From Verrucomicrobiota bacterium (GTDB lineage Bacteria; Chlamydiota; Chlamydiia; Chlamydiales; Rhabdochlamydiaceae): a DNA stretch of 36,694 nt. Each line of letters opens with the position of its first letter. Position 1 is the first letter of the stretch. The stretch lies in NCBI GenBank assembly GCA_018239985.1, contig JAFEGK010000013.1, positions 77,514-114,207 on the forward strand. Reading direction: 5' to 3'. The notes beneath the pieces are model-generated. The model was given only the letters and a program-made list of their open reading frames with translations. It ran no database searches and was not told the origin of the DNA. This document shows positions 7,560 through 15,800 of this stretch, one piece after another. The position numbers were made by a program, and so were the translations under genes.

Positions 7560-9452
7560 ATGGCCAATAAAAACCGACTCCAACAAGAAAGAGAATCTAA
7601 TCCTCTTCCGATGGATCGGCTAAAGATCCTTCTAAACAGCAGCGAAAATCGGAAGAAAGCACAAGAAATTCTACTTAAGCATCCCGAACTCATCGATACA
7701 GATTTCACCGCATACGACATCACCAGAGCAGAAATTCGAAAAAAAACGTTTGAAAAAGTAGTCCTCTTTAACAAATTATCAAGAGAAATCAAAGATCCTG
7801 ACCTCATTACTGCCCTCTTCAATACACTCCTAGAAGCCGACCCCCAATTTGGTACAAGAATCCTTGTCCATCAAGGCCTTTTTGTCGGTGCGATCAAAAC
7901 ACAAGGGACTCAGGAACAAATCGAATACTACGTCCCGAAAACCGATACTTTTGAAATCTACGGTTGCTTTTGCATGACCGAATTGGGCAAAGGCTCCTAT
8001 TTACAATCACTAGAAACTACCGCGATCTACGATAAAAACACAGATGAATTCCTCATACACACCCCTACCCTCACCGCCACTAAATGGTGGATTGGCGGCG
8101 CAGCTCAAACAGCCACCCACACGATCGTCATCGCCAAACTCATCCTCAATGGAGAAGATCTCGGCCCCCACAACTTCATCGTCCAATTAAGAGATCAAAA
8201 TTTTGATCTTCTTCCCGGAATTACCCTAGGAGATATAGGACCAAAGAGAGGTCAAGAGGGGGTCGATAATGCGTGGGTAAGATTCGATCAGGTGCGCATT
8301 CCCAGAACCCAGATGTTAATGAAATGGAGCCAAGTCACCCCTGAAGGCAAATACATCAAAAGCCAGTTCATTCAACTCGCCTATGCAACCCTCATCCCAT
8401 CAAGAGTTGAGATCGCCAGCCACATTGTCAAATTCGTTAAAAGAGCCGTGACAATTGCCAGTCGCTACTCCATCGTCCGGGATCAATATAGCATGAAAGG
8501 CAAATGCCTCCTGGATTACACCACACAGCAAGAGCGACTGATCAGCGCCCTCTGCGCTTGCTACGCGTACGATTTTGGTGGGCAACGACTCGCAAAATAC
8601 CTGCAGCAAGTGAATCGTGAGCTCGAGAAAAAAGAGATTAAAAACCTCAAAGATCTGCACAATCAAGTCGCTGCACAAAAAGGATTTTCAGCCTTGTGGG
8701 CCAACCAAACCATCAACGATTGCATCCTTTGTCTGGGCGGCCACTCCTATTCAAAACTCTCAGGCCTCCCCTCCATCCTAAATGACTTTGCCCCCAACAT
8801 CCCTTGGGAAGGCGACGCGATCGTCCTTGTCCAACAAACCGCCCACTACCTCATTAAAGCAATCGAATCCCAAAATCTAGAAGGGCATTCCATCCAGTAT
8901 TTAGCAAAAATCAGCGATCTGCCGAGCATGAAATGCCAATGCGCTGCCGAGCAACACCTAAGCTTAAAAGATCTGGTAGATGCTTCCGAGTGGCTTGCGC
9001 TCAGATTGATCCAAGAGAGCGTGCATGATCTACAAAAAAATAGCGATCCCAATGAAGCTTGGAATGCCTGTCAGCTGAAAGTGATACAAGCGGCCAAAGC
9101 CCACCATATGCACCTGCTGATCGAAAGCTTCACCCAAGAAAATGATCTCCCCACCCTCACCCACATGGCCGAACTATTTGCCTTGCAACATCTGCAAGAG
9201 TTCATGAGCATTTTTTATGAAAACAACTATTTCCCAACGACCCGAGGCCCCCTCTTACGGGAGCAAATTCTAGAAAAATACCGAGCGATTAGGCCCTATG
9301 TCGCCCCGCTCGTCGACGCCTGGGATCTGCCCGATTTTGTCCTCAAATCTCCCCTAGGCAGATATGACGGCGACATCTATGAAAACTATTTCAAGGCAGT
9401 CAATTCGCTGCCGCAAGATATTAAACCCAACTATTGGAAGGAAAAAAACTAA
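7560..9452 (+). CDS. Acyl-CoA oxidase (peroxisomal ACOX-like), copy 2
   Basis: Tandem paralogue of the preceding gene, 630 residues from the ATG at 7560. That start matches the paralogue's N-terminus (NRLxxERxSxPLP); an upstream TTG at 7539 would overlap the previous gene and add unmatched residues. The landmarks are the same: CFCMTELGKGS, KWWIGGAAQTATHT, PGITLGDIGPKRG, IPRTQMLMKWSQV, GGHSYSKLSGLP and the probable catalytic Glu417 in WEGDA. The C-terminal SPLGRYDGDIYENYF is intact. The two copies are collinear but clearly diverged throughout, so they probably have different chain-length or ring-substrate preferences or form a heterodimer, as seen in some ACOX families. Translation is likely coupled: the first gene's stop lies 2 bases before this start and AAGAG lies within the end of that gene. 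Confidence 0.9.
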   Translation: MANKNRLQQERESNPLPMDRLKILLNSSENRKKAQEILLKHPELIDTDFTAYDITRAEIRKKTFEKVVLFNKLSREIKDPDLITALFNTLLEADPQFGTRILVHQGLFVGAIKTQGTQEQIEYYVPKTDTFEIYGCFCMTELGKGSYLQSLETTAIYDKNTDEFLIHTPTLTATKWWIGGAAQTATHTIVIAKLILNGEDLGPHNFIVQLRDQNFDLLPGITLGDIGPKRGQEGVDNAWVRFDQVRIPRTQMLMKWSQVTPEGKYIKSQFIQLAYATLIPSRVEIASHIVKFVKRAVTIASRYSIVRDQYSMKGKCLLDYTTQQERLISALCACYAYDFGGQRLAKYLQQVNRELEKKEIKNLKDLHNQVAAQKGFSALWANQTINDCILCLGGHSYSKLSGLPSILNDFAPNIPWEGDAIVLVQQTAHYLIKAIESQNLEGHSIQYLAKISDLPSMKCQCAAEQHLSLKDLVDASEWLALRLIQESVHDLQKNSDPNEAWNACQLKVIQAAKAHHMHLLIESFTQENDLPTLTHMAELFALQHLQEFMSIFYENNYFPTTRGPLLREQILEKYRAIRPYVAPLVDAWDLPDFVLKSPLGRYDGDIYENYFKAVNSLPQDIKPNYWKEKN

Positions 9453-9454
9453 CT

Positions 9455-9775
9455 ATGTCACAAATAAAAGAAATATTCGAAAAACTCCCCTCAGTATTCA
9501 ATGCTGAGGCTGCAAAAGGGAAAAACATCGTTTTTCAATACGACATCACAGGTGAAGGAGGTGGCCAGTGGCAAGTCATTGTCAACGACGGCAAATGTGA
9601 AGTCAAAGAGGGCGTCCATCCCAACCCATCAGTGACATTAACGATGGATGCTGAAAACTATCTTGCGATGGCCGCTAAAAAACTTAAGCCAACAACCGCC
9701 TACATGACTGGCAAGCTAAAGATAAAAGGAAACATTTTCCTGGCTCAAAAATTTGCCGAATTTTTCAGGATGTAA
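9455..9775 (+). CDS. Stand-alone SCP2 sterol/lipid-carrier domain protein
   Basis: Small (106-residue) protein that consists almost entirely of an SCP2 domain, a fold with a hydrophobic tunnel that carries acyl-CoAs, sterols and other lipids. Visible family features are a central IVFQYDITGEGGGQW strand segment, the PNPSVTLTMDAENYLAMA stretch, and the C-terminal GKLKIKGN.FLAQKF helix region. The ATG at 9455 is chosen because GGAAGGAAAA lies just ahead; a TTG at 9434 would overlap the upstream gene. It sits 2 bases after acyl-CoA oxidase 2 and 3 bases before the hydrolase, so it is an integral member of the operon. The likely role is to shuttle acyl-CoA or sterol-like substrates to the oxidases; in eukaryotes SCP2 and ACOX work in the same peroxisomal pathway. 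Confidence 0.88.
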   Translation: MSQIKEIFEKLPSVFNAEAAKGKNIVFQYDITGEGGGQWQVIVNDGKCEVKEGVHPNPSVTLTMDAENYLAMAAKKLKPTTAYMTGKLKIKGNIFLAQKFAEFFRM

Positions 9776-9778
9776 AAT

Positions 9779-10681
9779 ATGAAACACAGTCTGACCTTTT
9801 ACATTTGGCAGCAGCTGAATAACATCCTCTGCAACTATTACATTCCACGACGAAACATTAAAAAAATGAGGGCAAATTTAGCGAAAATAGACGCCCTATT
9901 GCCAAAGGGTCATCCGCCAGTAACCATAACTCATTTAGAAAATGATCAGGTGAAAGGAGACTGGATAGAACCCAAAAAAAGACCCTCAGAACGTACCCTC
10001 CTCTACCTTCACGGAGGGGGATATGCCTTAGGGGCAACAGCCAGTCACGAAATATTTGTCAACGCACTCTGTTACAAAGTGGGCATTAACGTCTTAGCCC
10101 TCGACTACCCTTTGAGCCCCGAACACCCCTTCCCAGCAGCCTTAGAGTCTGCCTACGCAGCATACAAATGGTTGTTATCAAAAGGAATCGATCCGAAAAA
10201 TATTGTAATTGGTGGAGATTCTGCAGGAGGAGGCCTCACCCTAGCGCTTGTCCTCTATCTCAAACAAAAAAATGAGCCCCTACCCAACCGTCTAATCCTT
10301 CTCAGTCCCTATGTTGATCTCACTCCAGAAGTCGTTTACCCTGAGAACATCTTAAAAAAAGATGTCGTCCTTAGAGTGCTCCTCAGCTCAGGTTTTCTTG
10401 CAAAAGCCTATGCCCCGAACCAAGATCTTCATAATCCCCTGATTTCGCCTCTATTTGGCGATTTCACCGGAGCTCCCCCCACACTCATGTTTACAGGAAC
10501 CGCAGAGTCCTTTATCACAGAAGACCTAGCACTAGCAGAGCGGCTCAAAAACCAAAAAGTGCCCCTAAAACACATTATTGGCGAAGGGATGTTCCACATT
10601 TGGCCCATCCTCCTTCCTCCATTTGCAAGAGAAGCTAAAGAGGCGATGAATGAAATCAAAAACTTCCTCAACCCACTTTGA
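9779..10681 (+). CDS. Alpha/beta hydrolase of the HGGG (hormone-sensitive lipase-like) family
   Basis: Esterase/lipase of the alpha/beta-hydrolase fold-3 group, 300 residues, probably cytoplasmic. The oxyanion motif LHGGGYALG is at about residues 76-84. The nucleophile elbow GDSAGGG places the catalytic Ser near residue 148. The expected His lies in GMFHIWP near residue 272 and an acidic partner before it. Short-chain acyl esters, sterol esters or the ester product of the downstream Baeyer-Villiger enzyme are plausible substrates. The start ATG follows the SCP2 gene by 3 bases, and the last 32 bases overlap the next gene, so the two are probably translationally coupled. Monooxygenase-plus-esterase pairing is also known from the mycobacterial mymA/lipR locus. 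Confidence 0.87.
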   Translation: MKHSLTFYIWQQLNNILCNYYIPRRNIKKMRANLAKIDALLPKGHPPVTITHLENDQVKGDWIEPKKRPSERTLLYLHGGGYALGATASHEIFVNALCYKVGINVLALDYPLSPEHPFPAALESAYAAYKWLLSKGIDPKNIVIGGDSAGGGLTLALVLYLKQKNEPLPNRLILLSPYVDLTPEVVYPENILKKDVVLRVLLSSGFLAKAYAPNQDLHNPLISPLFGDFTGAPPTLMFTGTAESFITEDLALAERLKNQKVPLKHIIGEGMFHIWPILLPPFAREAKEAMNEIKNFLNPL

Positions 10682-12119
10682 TCTCATCATCATAGGCGCA
10701 GGCATTTCGGGCATATGTGCAGCTTACCACTTGCAGAAAAAATGCCCGAAAAAGACATTCACAATTCTAGAGGGGCGTACAGCTATGGGGGGCACCTGGG
10801 ATTTTTTTCACTTCCCTGGTATCCGCTCAGATGCGACGATGCAAACCTACGGCTTCTCCTTCAATCCTTGGAAGGGAGAGACAGCGATTGCCGATGGTCC
10901 CGAGATCCTCGCCTACATGAAAGAGACAGCGAAAAAATTTCAGATCGATCAAAAAATCCGCTACAGCCACAAAGTGCTCCAAGCCACATGGTCCTCAAAC
11001 GAAGCCAAATGGAGCTTGGAGGTCGCTCGGGGCACCGAGATCGACACATTCACCTGCAATTTCCTCTTTAATTGCAGTGGCTACTACAAGTACGACGAGG
11101 GTTATACTCCCGAAATCGCCGCTAAAGAAAAATTTCAGGGCAAGATTATCCATCCCCAAAATTGGCCACAAAACCTCGATGTGACCGGCAAAAAAATCAT
11201 CGTTATCGGAAGCGGAGCCACAGCCGTGACCCTCGTCCCAAACATCGCCAAAACTGCTGCCTTGGTAACCATGCTCCAACGATCGCCCAGCTTTATCTTT
11301 AACTACCCGAAAAAGAACCCCCTATCATTCCTCACACACATTCTACCTGAGAAAATCGCCCTTCGACTCGACCGCTGGATCCAAATCCACCTGTTCTTCT
11401 TTTTGTATTGGGTAGCTAGAAAATTCCCCAATTTCACAAAAAAAATGTTACTTAGAGATATCAAGAAATTACTGAAAGAAGATTTTAATCCAGCAGATTT
11501 TACTCCACCCTACCAACCCTGGGACCAAAGAGTCTGTCTATCTGTTGATGGAGACCTCTTCAAATCGATAAAAGAAGGAAAAACTCGCATCGTCACAGAC
11601 CAGATTCAAAACTATACCGAGAAGGGACTCAAATTGAAATCGGGTAAAGAGCTAGAGGCAGATATCATCATCACCGCGACCGGCTTCAACCTCTTCCCAG
11701 GTGGCGGCATTGAACTGATTGTCGATGGCAAACCGATGAAGATCGCAGAATCGTTCCTCTACAAAGGAGTCCTCTGCTCCGACATCCCCAATTTTGCCTT
11801 TTTCTTTGGTTACATCAACGCCGCATGGACCCTGCGAGCAGAATTGATTTCCGATTACCTCTGCCGTCTACTGAACACAATGGACAACCTAGGGGCCCAT
11901 CAAGTCGTCGCCCCAACCCCAACCGACATCGAAGGAGCACCCTTTTTTGGAGGAGCTGATTTCACCCCTGGATATGCCGAGAGAAGCCTCTCCAAAGTCC
12001 CCAAACAAGGGACAAAAGACCCCTGGAAAGTCTACCAAAGCTACCGGCACGATTACTTTTACTACAAGTATGGCCGAATAGAAGACGACATCCTCAAGTT
12101 CAGCCCACCTATAAATTAA
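10650..12119 (+). CDS. FAD/NADPH monooxygenase of the Baeyer-Villiger type
   Basis: Flavoprotein monooxygenase of 489 residues, expected to insert oxygen next to a ketone (giving an ester) or oxidise a heteroatom. The FAD-binding Rossmann motif GAGISG lies at residues 16-21. The Baeyer-Villiger fingerprint FxGxxxHxxxWP appears as FQGKIIHPQNWP (residues 162-173). The NADPH-binding second Rossmann motif GSGATA is at about 187-192, and the conserved ATGFNLF stretch is near residue 346. The order matches the EthA/MymA branch, whose members act on long-chain or steroid-like ketones. The start at 10650 overlaps the hydrolase end by 32 bases. Whether the physiological substrate is a lipid ketone is inference from the operon. 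It appears to be the last gene of the operon; 63 bases and a possible new promoter follow. Confidence 0.88.
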   Translation: MKSKTSSTHFDLIIIGAGISGICAAYHLQKKCPKKTFTILEGRTAMGGTWDFFHFPGIRSDATMQTYGFSFNPWKGETAIADGPEILAYMKETAKKFQIDQKIRYSHKVLQATWSSNEAKWSLEVARGTEIDTFTCNFLFNCSGYYKYDEGYTPEIAAKEKFQGKIIHPQNWPQNLDVTGKKIIVIGSGATAVTLVPNIAKTAALVTMLQRSPSFIFNYPKKNPLSFLTHILPEKIALRLDRWIQIHLFFFLYWVARKFPNFTKKMLLRDIKKLLKEDFNPADFTPPYQPWDQRVCLSVDGDLFKSIKEGKTRIVTDQIQNYTEKGLKLKSGKELEADIIITATGFNLFPGGGIELIVDGKPMKIAESFLYKGVLCSDIPNFAFFFGYINAAWTLRAELISDYLCRLLNTMDNLGAHQVVAPTPTDIEGAPFFGGADFTPGYAERSLSKVPKQGTKDPWKVYQSYRHDYFYYKYGRIEDDILKFSPPIN

Positions 12120-12143
12120 TCCTTTCCAATCAATAGAACTTCG

Positions 12144-12174
12144 CTGACAAAAATTAATCCACTTTTGTTACAAT
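12144..12174 (+). promoter_or_regulatory. Possible promoter ahead of the methyltransferase gene
   Basis: CTGACA at 12144-12149 (five of six matches to TTGACA) and TACAAT at 12169-12174 are separated by 19 bases, slightly long. The predicted start point is only about two bases before the ATG at 12183, which would give a nearly leaderless transcript. Weak evidence; read-through from the monooxygenase gene is equally possible. Confidence 0.25.
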
Positions 12175-12182
12175 CACGCCAT

Positions 12183-12830
12183 ATGATTACATCAACGAGT
12201 GAAAATAACGGTCTTGCACTTTTAACCGATCAAGATTTGCAAATCTACAGCATAGGGATATCGTCAGCAGGTAGCGCGGAAATCCGCATGGCGAAGATCC
12301 ACCCCGCTCGGCGCATCACCGCTTCTACCATCGACCTCGAAGGGGCCGAATTTGCACAACGGATCATCCAAGAGCAACATCTTTCCGATCAAATTACGAT
12401 CAAAATTGAAAGCATCATCGAGAAGCTCCCCTATGCCGATGCATTTTTCGATTTCATTTATGCCAGATTGGTATTGCACTACCTTTCCAAAGACCAACTG
12501 ACCCTAGCTCTCAAGGAGATTTTTCGGGTGCTCAAAAAAGGGGGGAAATTTTACGTCGTCGTCCGCTCGACCAATTGTCCCGATGCCAAGGACCCCAAGA
12601 ATACCCATGACCTTCAAACCGGCATGACAACCTACATCTCGCCGCAAGGCTATTCCTTCACACGCTTCTTTCATACCAAAGAAACGATACAGGACTACTT
12701 AAAATCTGCCGGATTCCAGATTCAACATGTCAATGCCTACCAAGAGCAACTCTGCTCCGATTTCCAAAGGACACAACTGGCCACTTCGATCGATGCCCTC
12801 ATCGAGGTCTTGGCAATTAAACCGCTTTAA
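12183..12830 (+). CDS. Putative class I SAM-dependent methyltransferase
   Basis: Product of 215 residues from the ATG at 12183; an upstream TTG would add six residues without support. The C-terminal half resembles Methyltransf_11-type enzymes: LPYADAFFDFIYARLVLHYL is the motif after the SAM-binding core, followed by ALKEIFRVLKKGGKFYVVVR, the strand-helix typical of these enzymes. The N-terminal glycine motif is poor: SIGISSAGSAE replaces the usual DxGxGxG, and IDLEGAEF may be the acidic loop that binds SAM ribose. The substrate is unknown. It follows the lipid-oxidation operon by 63 bases and overlaps the end of the opposite-strand helicase gene by 4 bases. An inactive or divergent methyltransferase is possible. 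Confidence 0.65.
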   Translation: MITSTSENNGLALLTDQDLQIYSIGISSAGSAEIRMAKIHPARRITASTIDLEGAEFAQRIIQEQHLSDQITIKIESIIEKLPYADAFFDFIYARLVLHYLSKDQLTLALKEIFRVLKKGGKFYVVVRSTNCPDAKDPKNTHDLQTGMTTYISPQGYSFTRFFHTKETIQDYLKSAGFQIQHVNAYQEQLCSDFQRTQLATSIDALIEVLAIKPL

Positions 12831-15800
12831 TCTTTTTCCAGTAACTGCAGCAGCTCGATCAGATCTTCGCGCTGGAGCCCTTTGATTTGGTCTTGGTCAT
12901 CGAAGCTGAGGATCCCTTTAGCTAGCGAAAGCTTTTTCTCTATGAGACTGTCGATGTGCTCTTCGATCGAGTTTTTAGTGACGAGTTTAAACACTTGGAC
13001 TCCCCGCTTTTGTCCCATCCGGTGGACCCGGTCGGTTGCTTGGTTTTCTTTGGCAGGGTTCCACCACCGGTCGTAATGGATCACGACCGACGCGCTGATG
13101 AGGTCGATACCGACGCCGGCGGCTTGGAGAGAACCGAGAAAGATTTCGCAGGTGGGATCTTCTGCAAAGCGCTCAACCTCGGCTTTCCGATCGCGTGTTG
13201 AGCCCCGAATTTCGGCAAAGGAGATCCCTCTTTCTTTGAGGTGGCTCCCGATGATATCGAGCATCCCGAGGTATTGAGAGAAGACGACCAATTTTTGGCC
13301 ACTGTCGCGCGTCTCATCGAGAAGCTCGAGAAAGAGTTCCCACTTGCCAGAAGCATGATGTTTATAGTTGCCGATATCTTTGGTGATCAAGCAAGGGTGA
13401 TTGCAAATTTGTTTGAGCTTTGAAAGCATCGAGAAAATATGGGTGATCGGAGGCGGTTTGCTGGTGTCTTCGAGATCGCGCAGCAGCTGATCCCGATTTT
13501 GGATGACGAGAGTATGGTAGAGGCGGTGCTGCTCTTCCGACATATCGCAGAGGGCCACCTCTTCGATTTTCTCGGGCAGTTCTGTGAGCACTTCGCTCTT
13601 TTTGCGCCGCAGCAGGAAAGGGTGGATGAGGCGGCGCAAAAGCTCCCGTTTTTCTGCATCCTGATATTTTTCGATTGGGTTTGTGAATAGCTCACGGAAA
13701 ACCGACATCGTGGGAAGATAGGTGGGAACAATCAGCTCAAAAAGGGCTTTGAGCTCGGTGAGCCGATTTTCGATCGGAGTACCGGTCAGGCCAAGCCGCA
13801 TCGTGGCGTTAATATTGCGCAGCGCTCGGTTGGTCTGCGATTTTTCATTCTTGGCCGTCTGGAGCTCATCGAAAACGCTCAAATCAAAGTGGACCTTAGA
13901 TAGCGCTTTATTCTCCGTCCGGACGATTCCATACGAGGTGAGCAGTAGGTCGTAAGAGTTTTTGCTAAAGGCTTCAAAGCGGCGGCCGATTCCGTGGAAA
14001 ACATAGACTTTAAGCGAGGGCAAAAAGGTTTGAATCAATTTTTCCCAGTGGTAGATGACCGAAGTGGGGCAGACGACGAGGAATTTCGATTTTTTGCTGT
14101 TTTTAATCGCCGCGATCAGGGCCATCGCCTGGTGGGTTTTTCCAAGCCCCATCTCATCACAGAGCATCCCTGAGAGTCCATACGAGTACAGGAACCAGAG
14201 CCAGGCAACGCCCGTTTTCTGATAGGGGCGCAGATCACTCTGTAACCCCGTCAGATCAGGCTCTGTCGGCGCTTTAAGTGCCAGCAGATCGCGCAGCAGA
14301 CGACCCGTTTCTTTGGCCTTACGAGACTCCCCTTCTGGCTCGAGCAGATCCTCTGTTGCCGTTAGGCGTAAAAATTCAAGGGTATTAAATCGGATCGCCT
14401 CCCCATTTTTCAGCCACCGTTTTTTGCTTTTCAGCCTCAGCCAGTCGAAGTTCTTCTTGCGCAAGAAAAGAAGCCCTGCAGAAGAAAAGAGATATTGCTT
14501 CCCATCCCAAATTGCCCTCCACAGCTCAAAAATGGGGACCGCGCCAATATCGGTCTCCACATTGAGCTCTAGCACCCACTGTCCCGTCTTTGCGCTCGGC
14601 TGTCTTTTGAGCCCGAGCAGACGGAGCCCCATTTTCTGTGGCCTTTTGAGTTTTGGATCGATCGTCAGCACATGCGGGTAAAGAAGCTCGAGTTCATAGC
14701 CGATGAAGTAAGGTTCTGCCAAAGGATCGATCACTTTTTCCACTTTGTAGCTCTCGGGAAGACGGGAAGCGTGGGGGATGAGGGCAAATCCTTCCCCTTC
14801 CACATAGGTGTAGTCGCCAAAAATCTTCACCTTTTGCGGTGCATACTGAGGCAAGAAGAAGAATTCGGGATTGATCTCGATTCTTCCTTTTTCATTAAAA
14901 CCGATATTGAGCCCCGATTTCTGCAGAGGACAATGGTCGGTAAAAAAGCCAGGAACCGGTTCCAATTCATCCCGATGCCGATGGATGAAAGAGGAGACCT
15001 CGAAAGGCTCAACTTCTACCCCGGCTTTCACAAACGAACCGGCCCTCGCTGCAATTTTGGCATAGAACCCCTTGCCTTTGACGTAAATCCACTCGCCAAG
15101 ATCGATGAGCTGCTCTCCCTCTTCGGTGAATTCATGCCGAGTGAAAAAGATCAGCCGCCCTTTGCCATTAAATTTGAATCCCAATTTCGATTCGACACCC
15201 GAAACGTGGGTCTGAAACCCTTCAAAGCTCTGCAACCAGAGCCGGTGCCTATTCACAAAGTCGGACACCTTTTCTTTGGGGATTTCCTGTTTTTGGGAAT
15301 CAAACAGCTGCTTATCGAGTTGAAAAAATCCCTTTTCTGGCAAATAGGCCCAGTCGCCAAAATAGTAGGGCTCCAAATCGCCCTTTTCGAACAGGTACGC
15401 CTCGACATGAAGCGCCTGTTTCTGATCAAAAAACATCCAATAGCGTACAGGAAGTGGGTTGGGGTGGATTTTTTCCCCTTTCAGGTGTTTCTGAATCAGC
15501 TTGAGATGCCTTTTGAAGAAGAGAGAAATCTGATCTTTCCTGATCACCTTTTGATCAAGCAGCGGATCGACCCCTTTTGGATAAAACCCCTCACCAGAAA
15601 CATAGAGCCAGTCGCCAACAGGAATTTTCTTCTCCCCTTCTGGCGCTTTAGTGACCTCCTGCCCCTTTTCCTCAAATTCAAGGACAAAACTCCCTTCAAT
15701 AAAGTGAATGCTCTCCAATTTGCCCATCGTGTAAGGATGAACCTTTAGCGGCGAATCGACTGTCTGCAATGAGGGGATCACCTGTGGCCAATGGGAAAGA

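Noticed and set aside
14672-15748. 358-codon plus-strand open frame
   Set aside because: It is antisense to the SWIM-SNF2 helicase, whose motifs and repeats are clear; it has no recognisable domain and its composition follows from the opposite strand.
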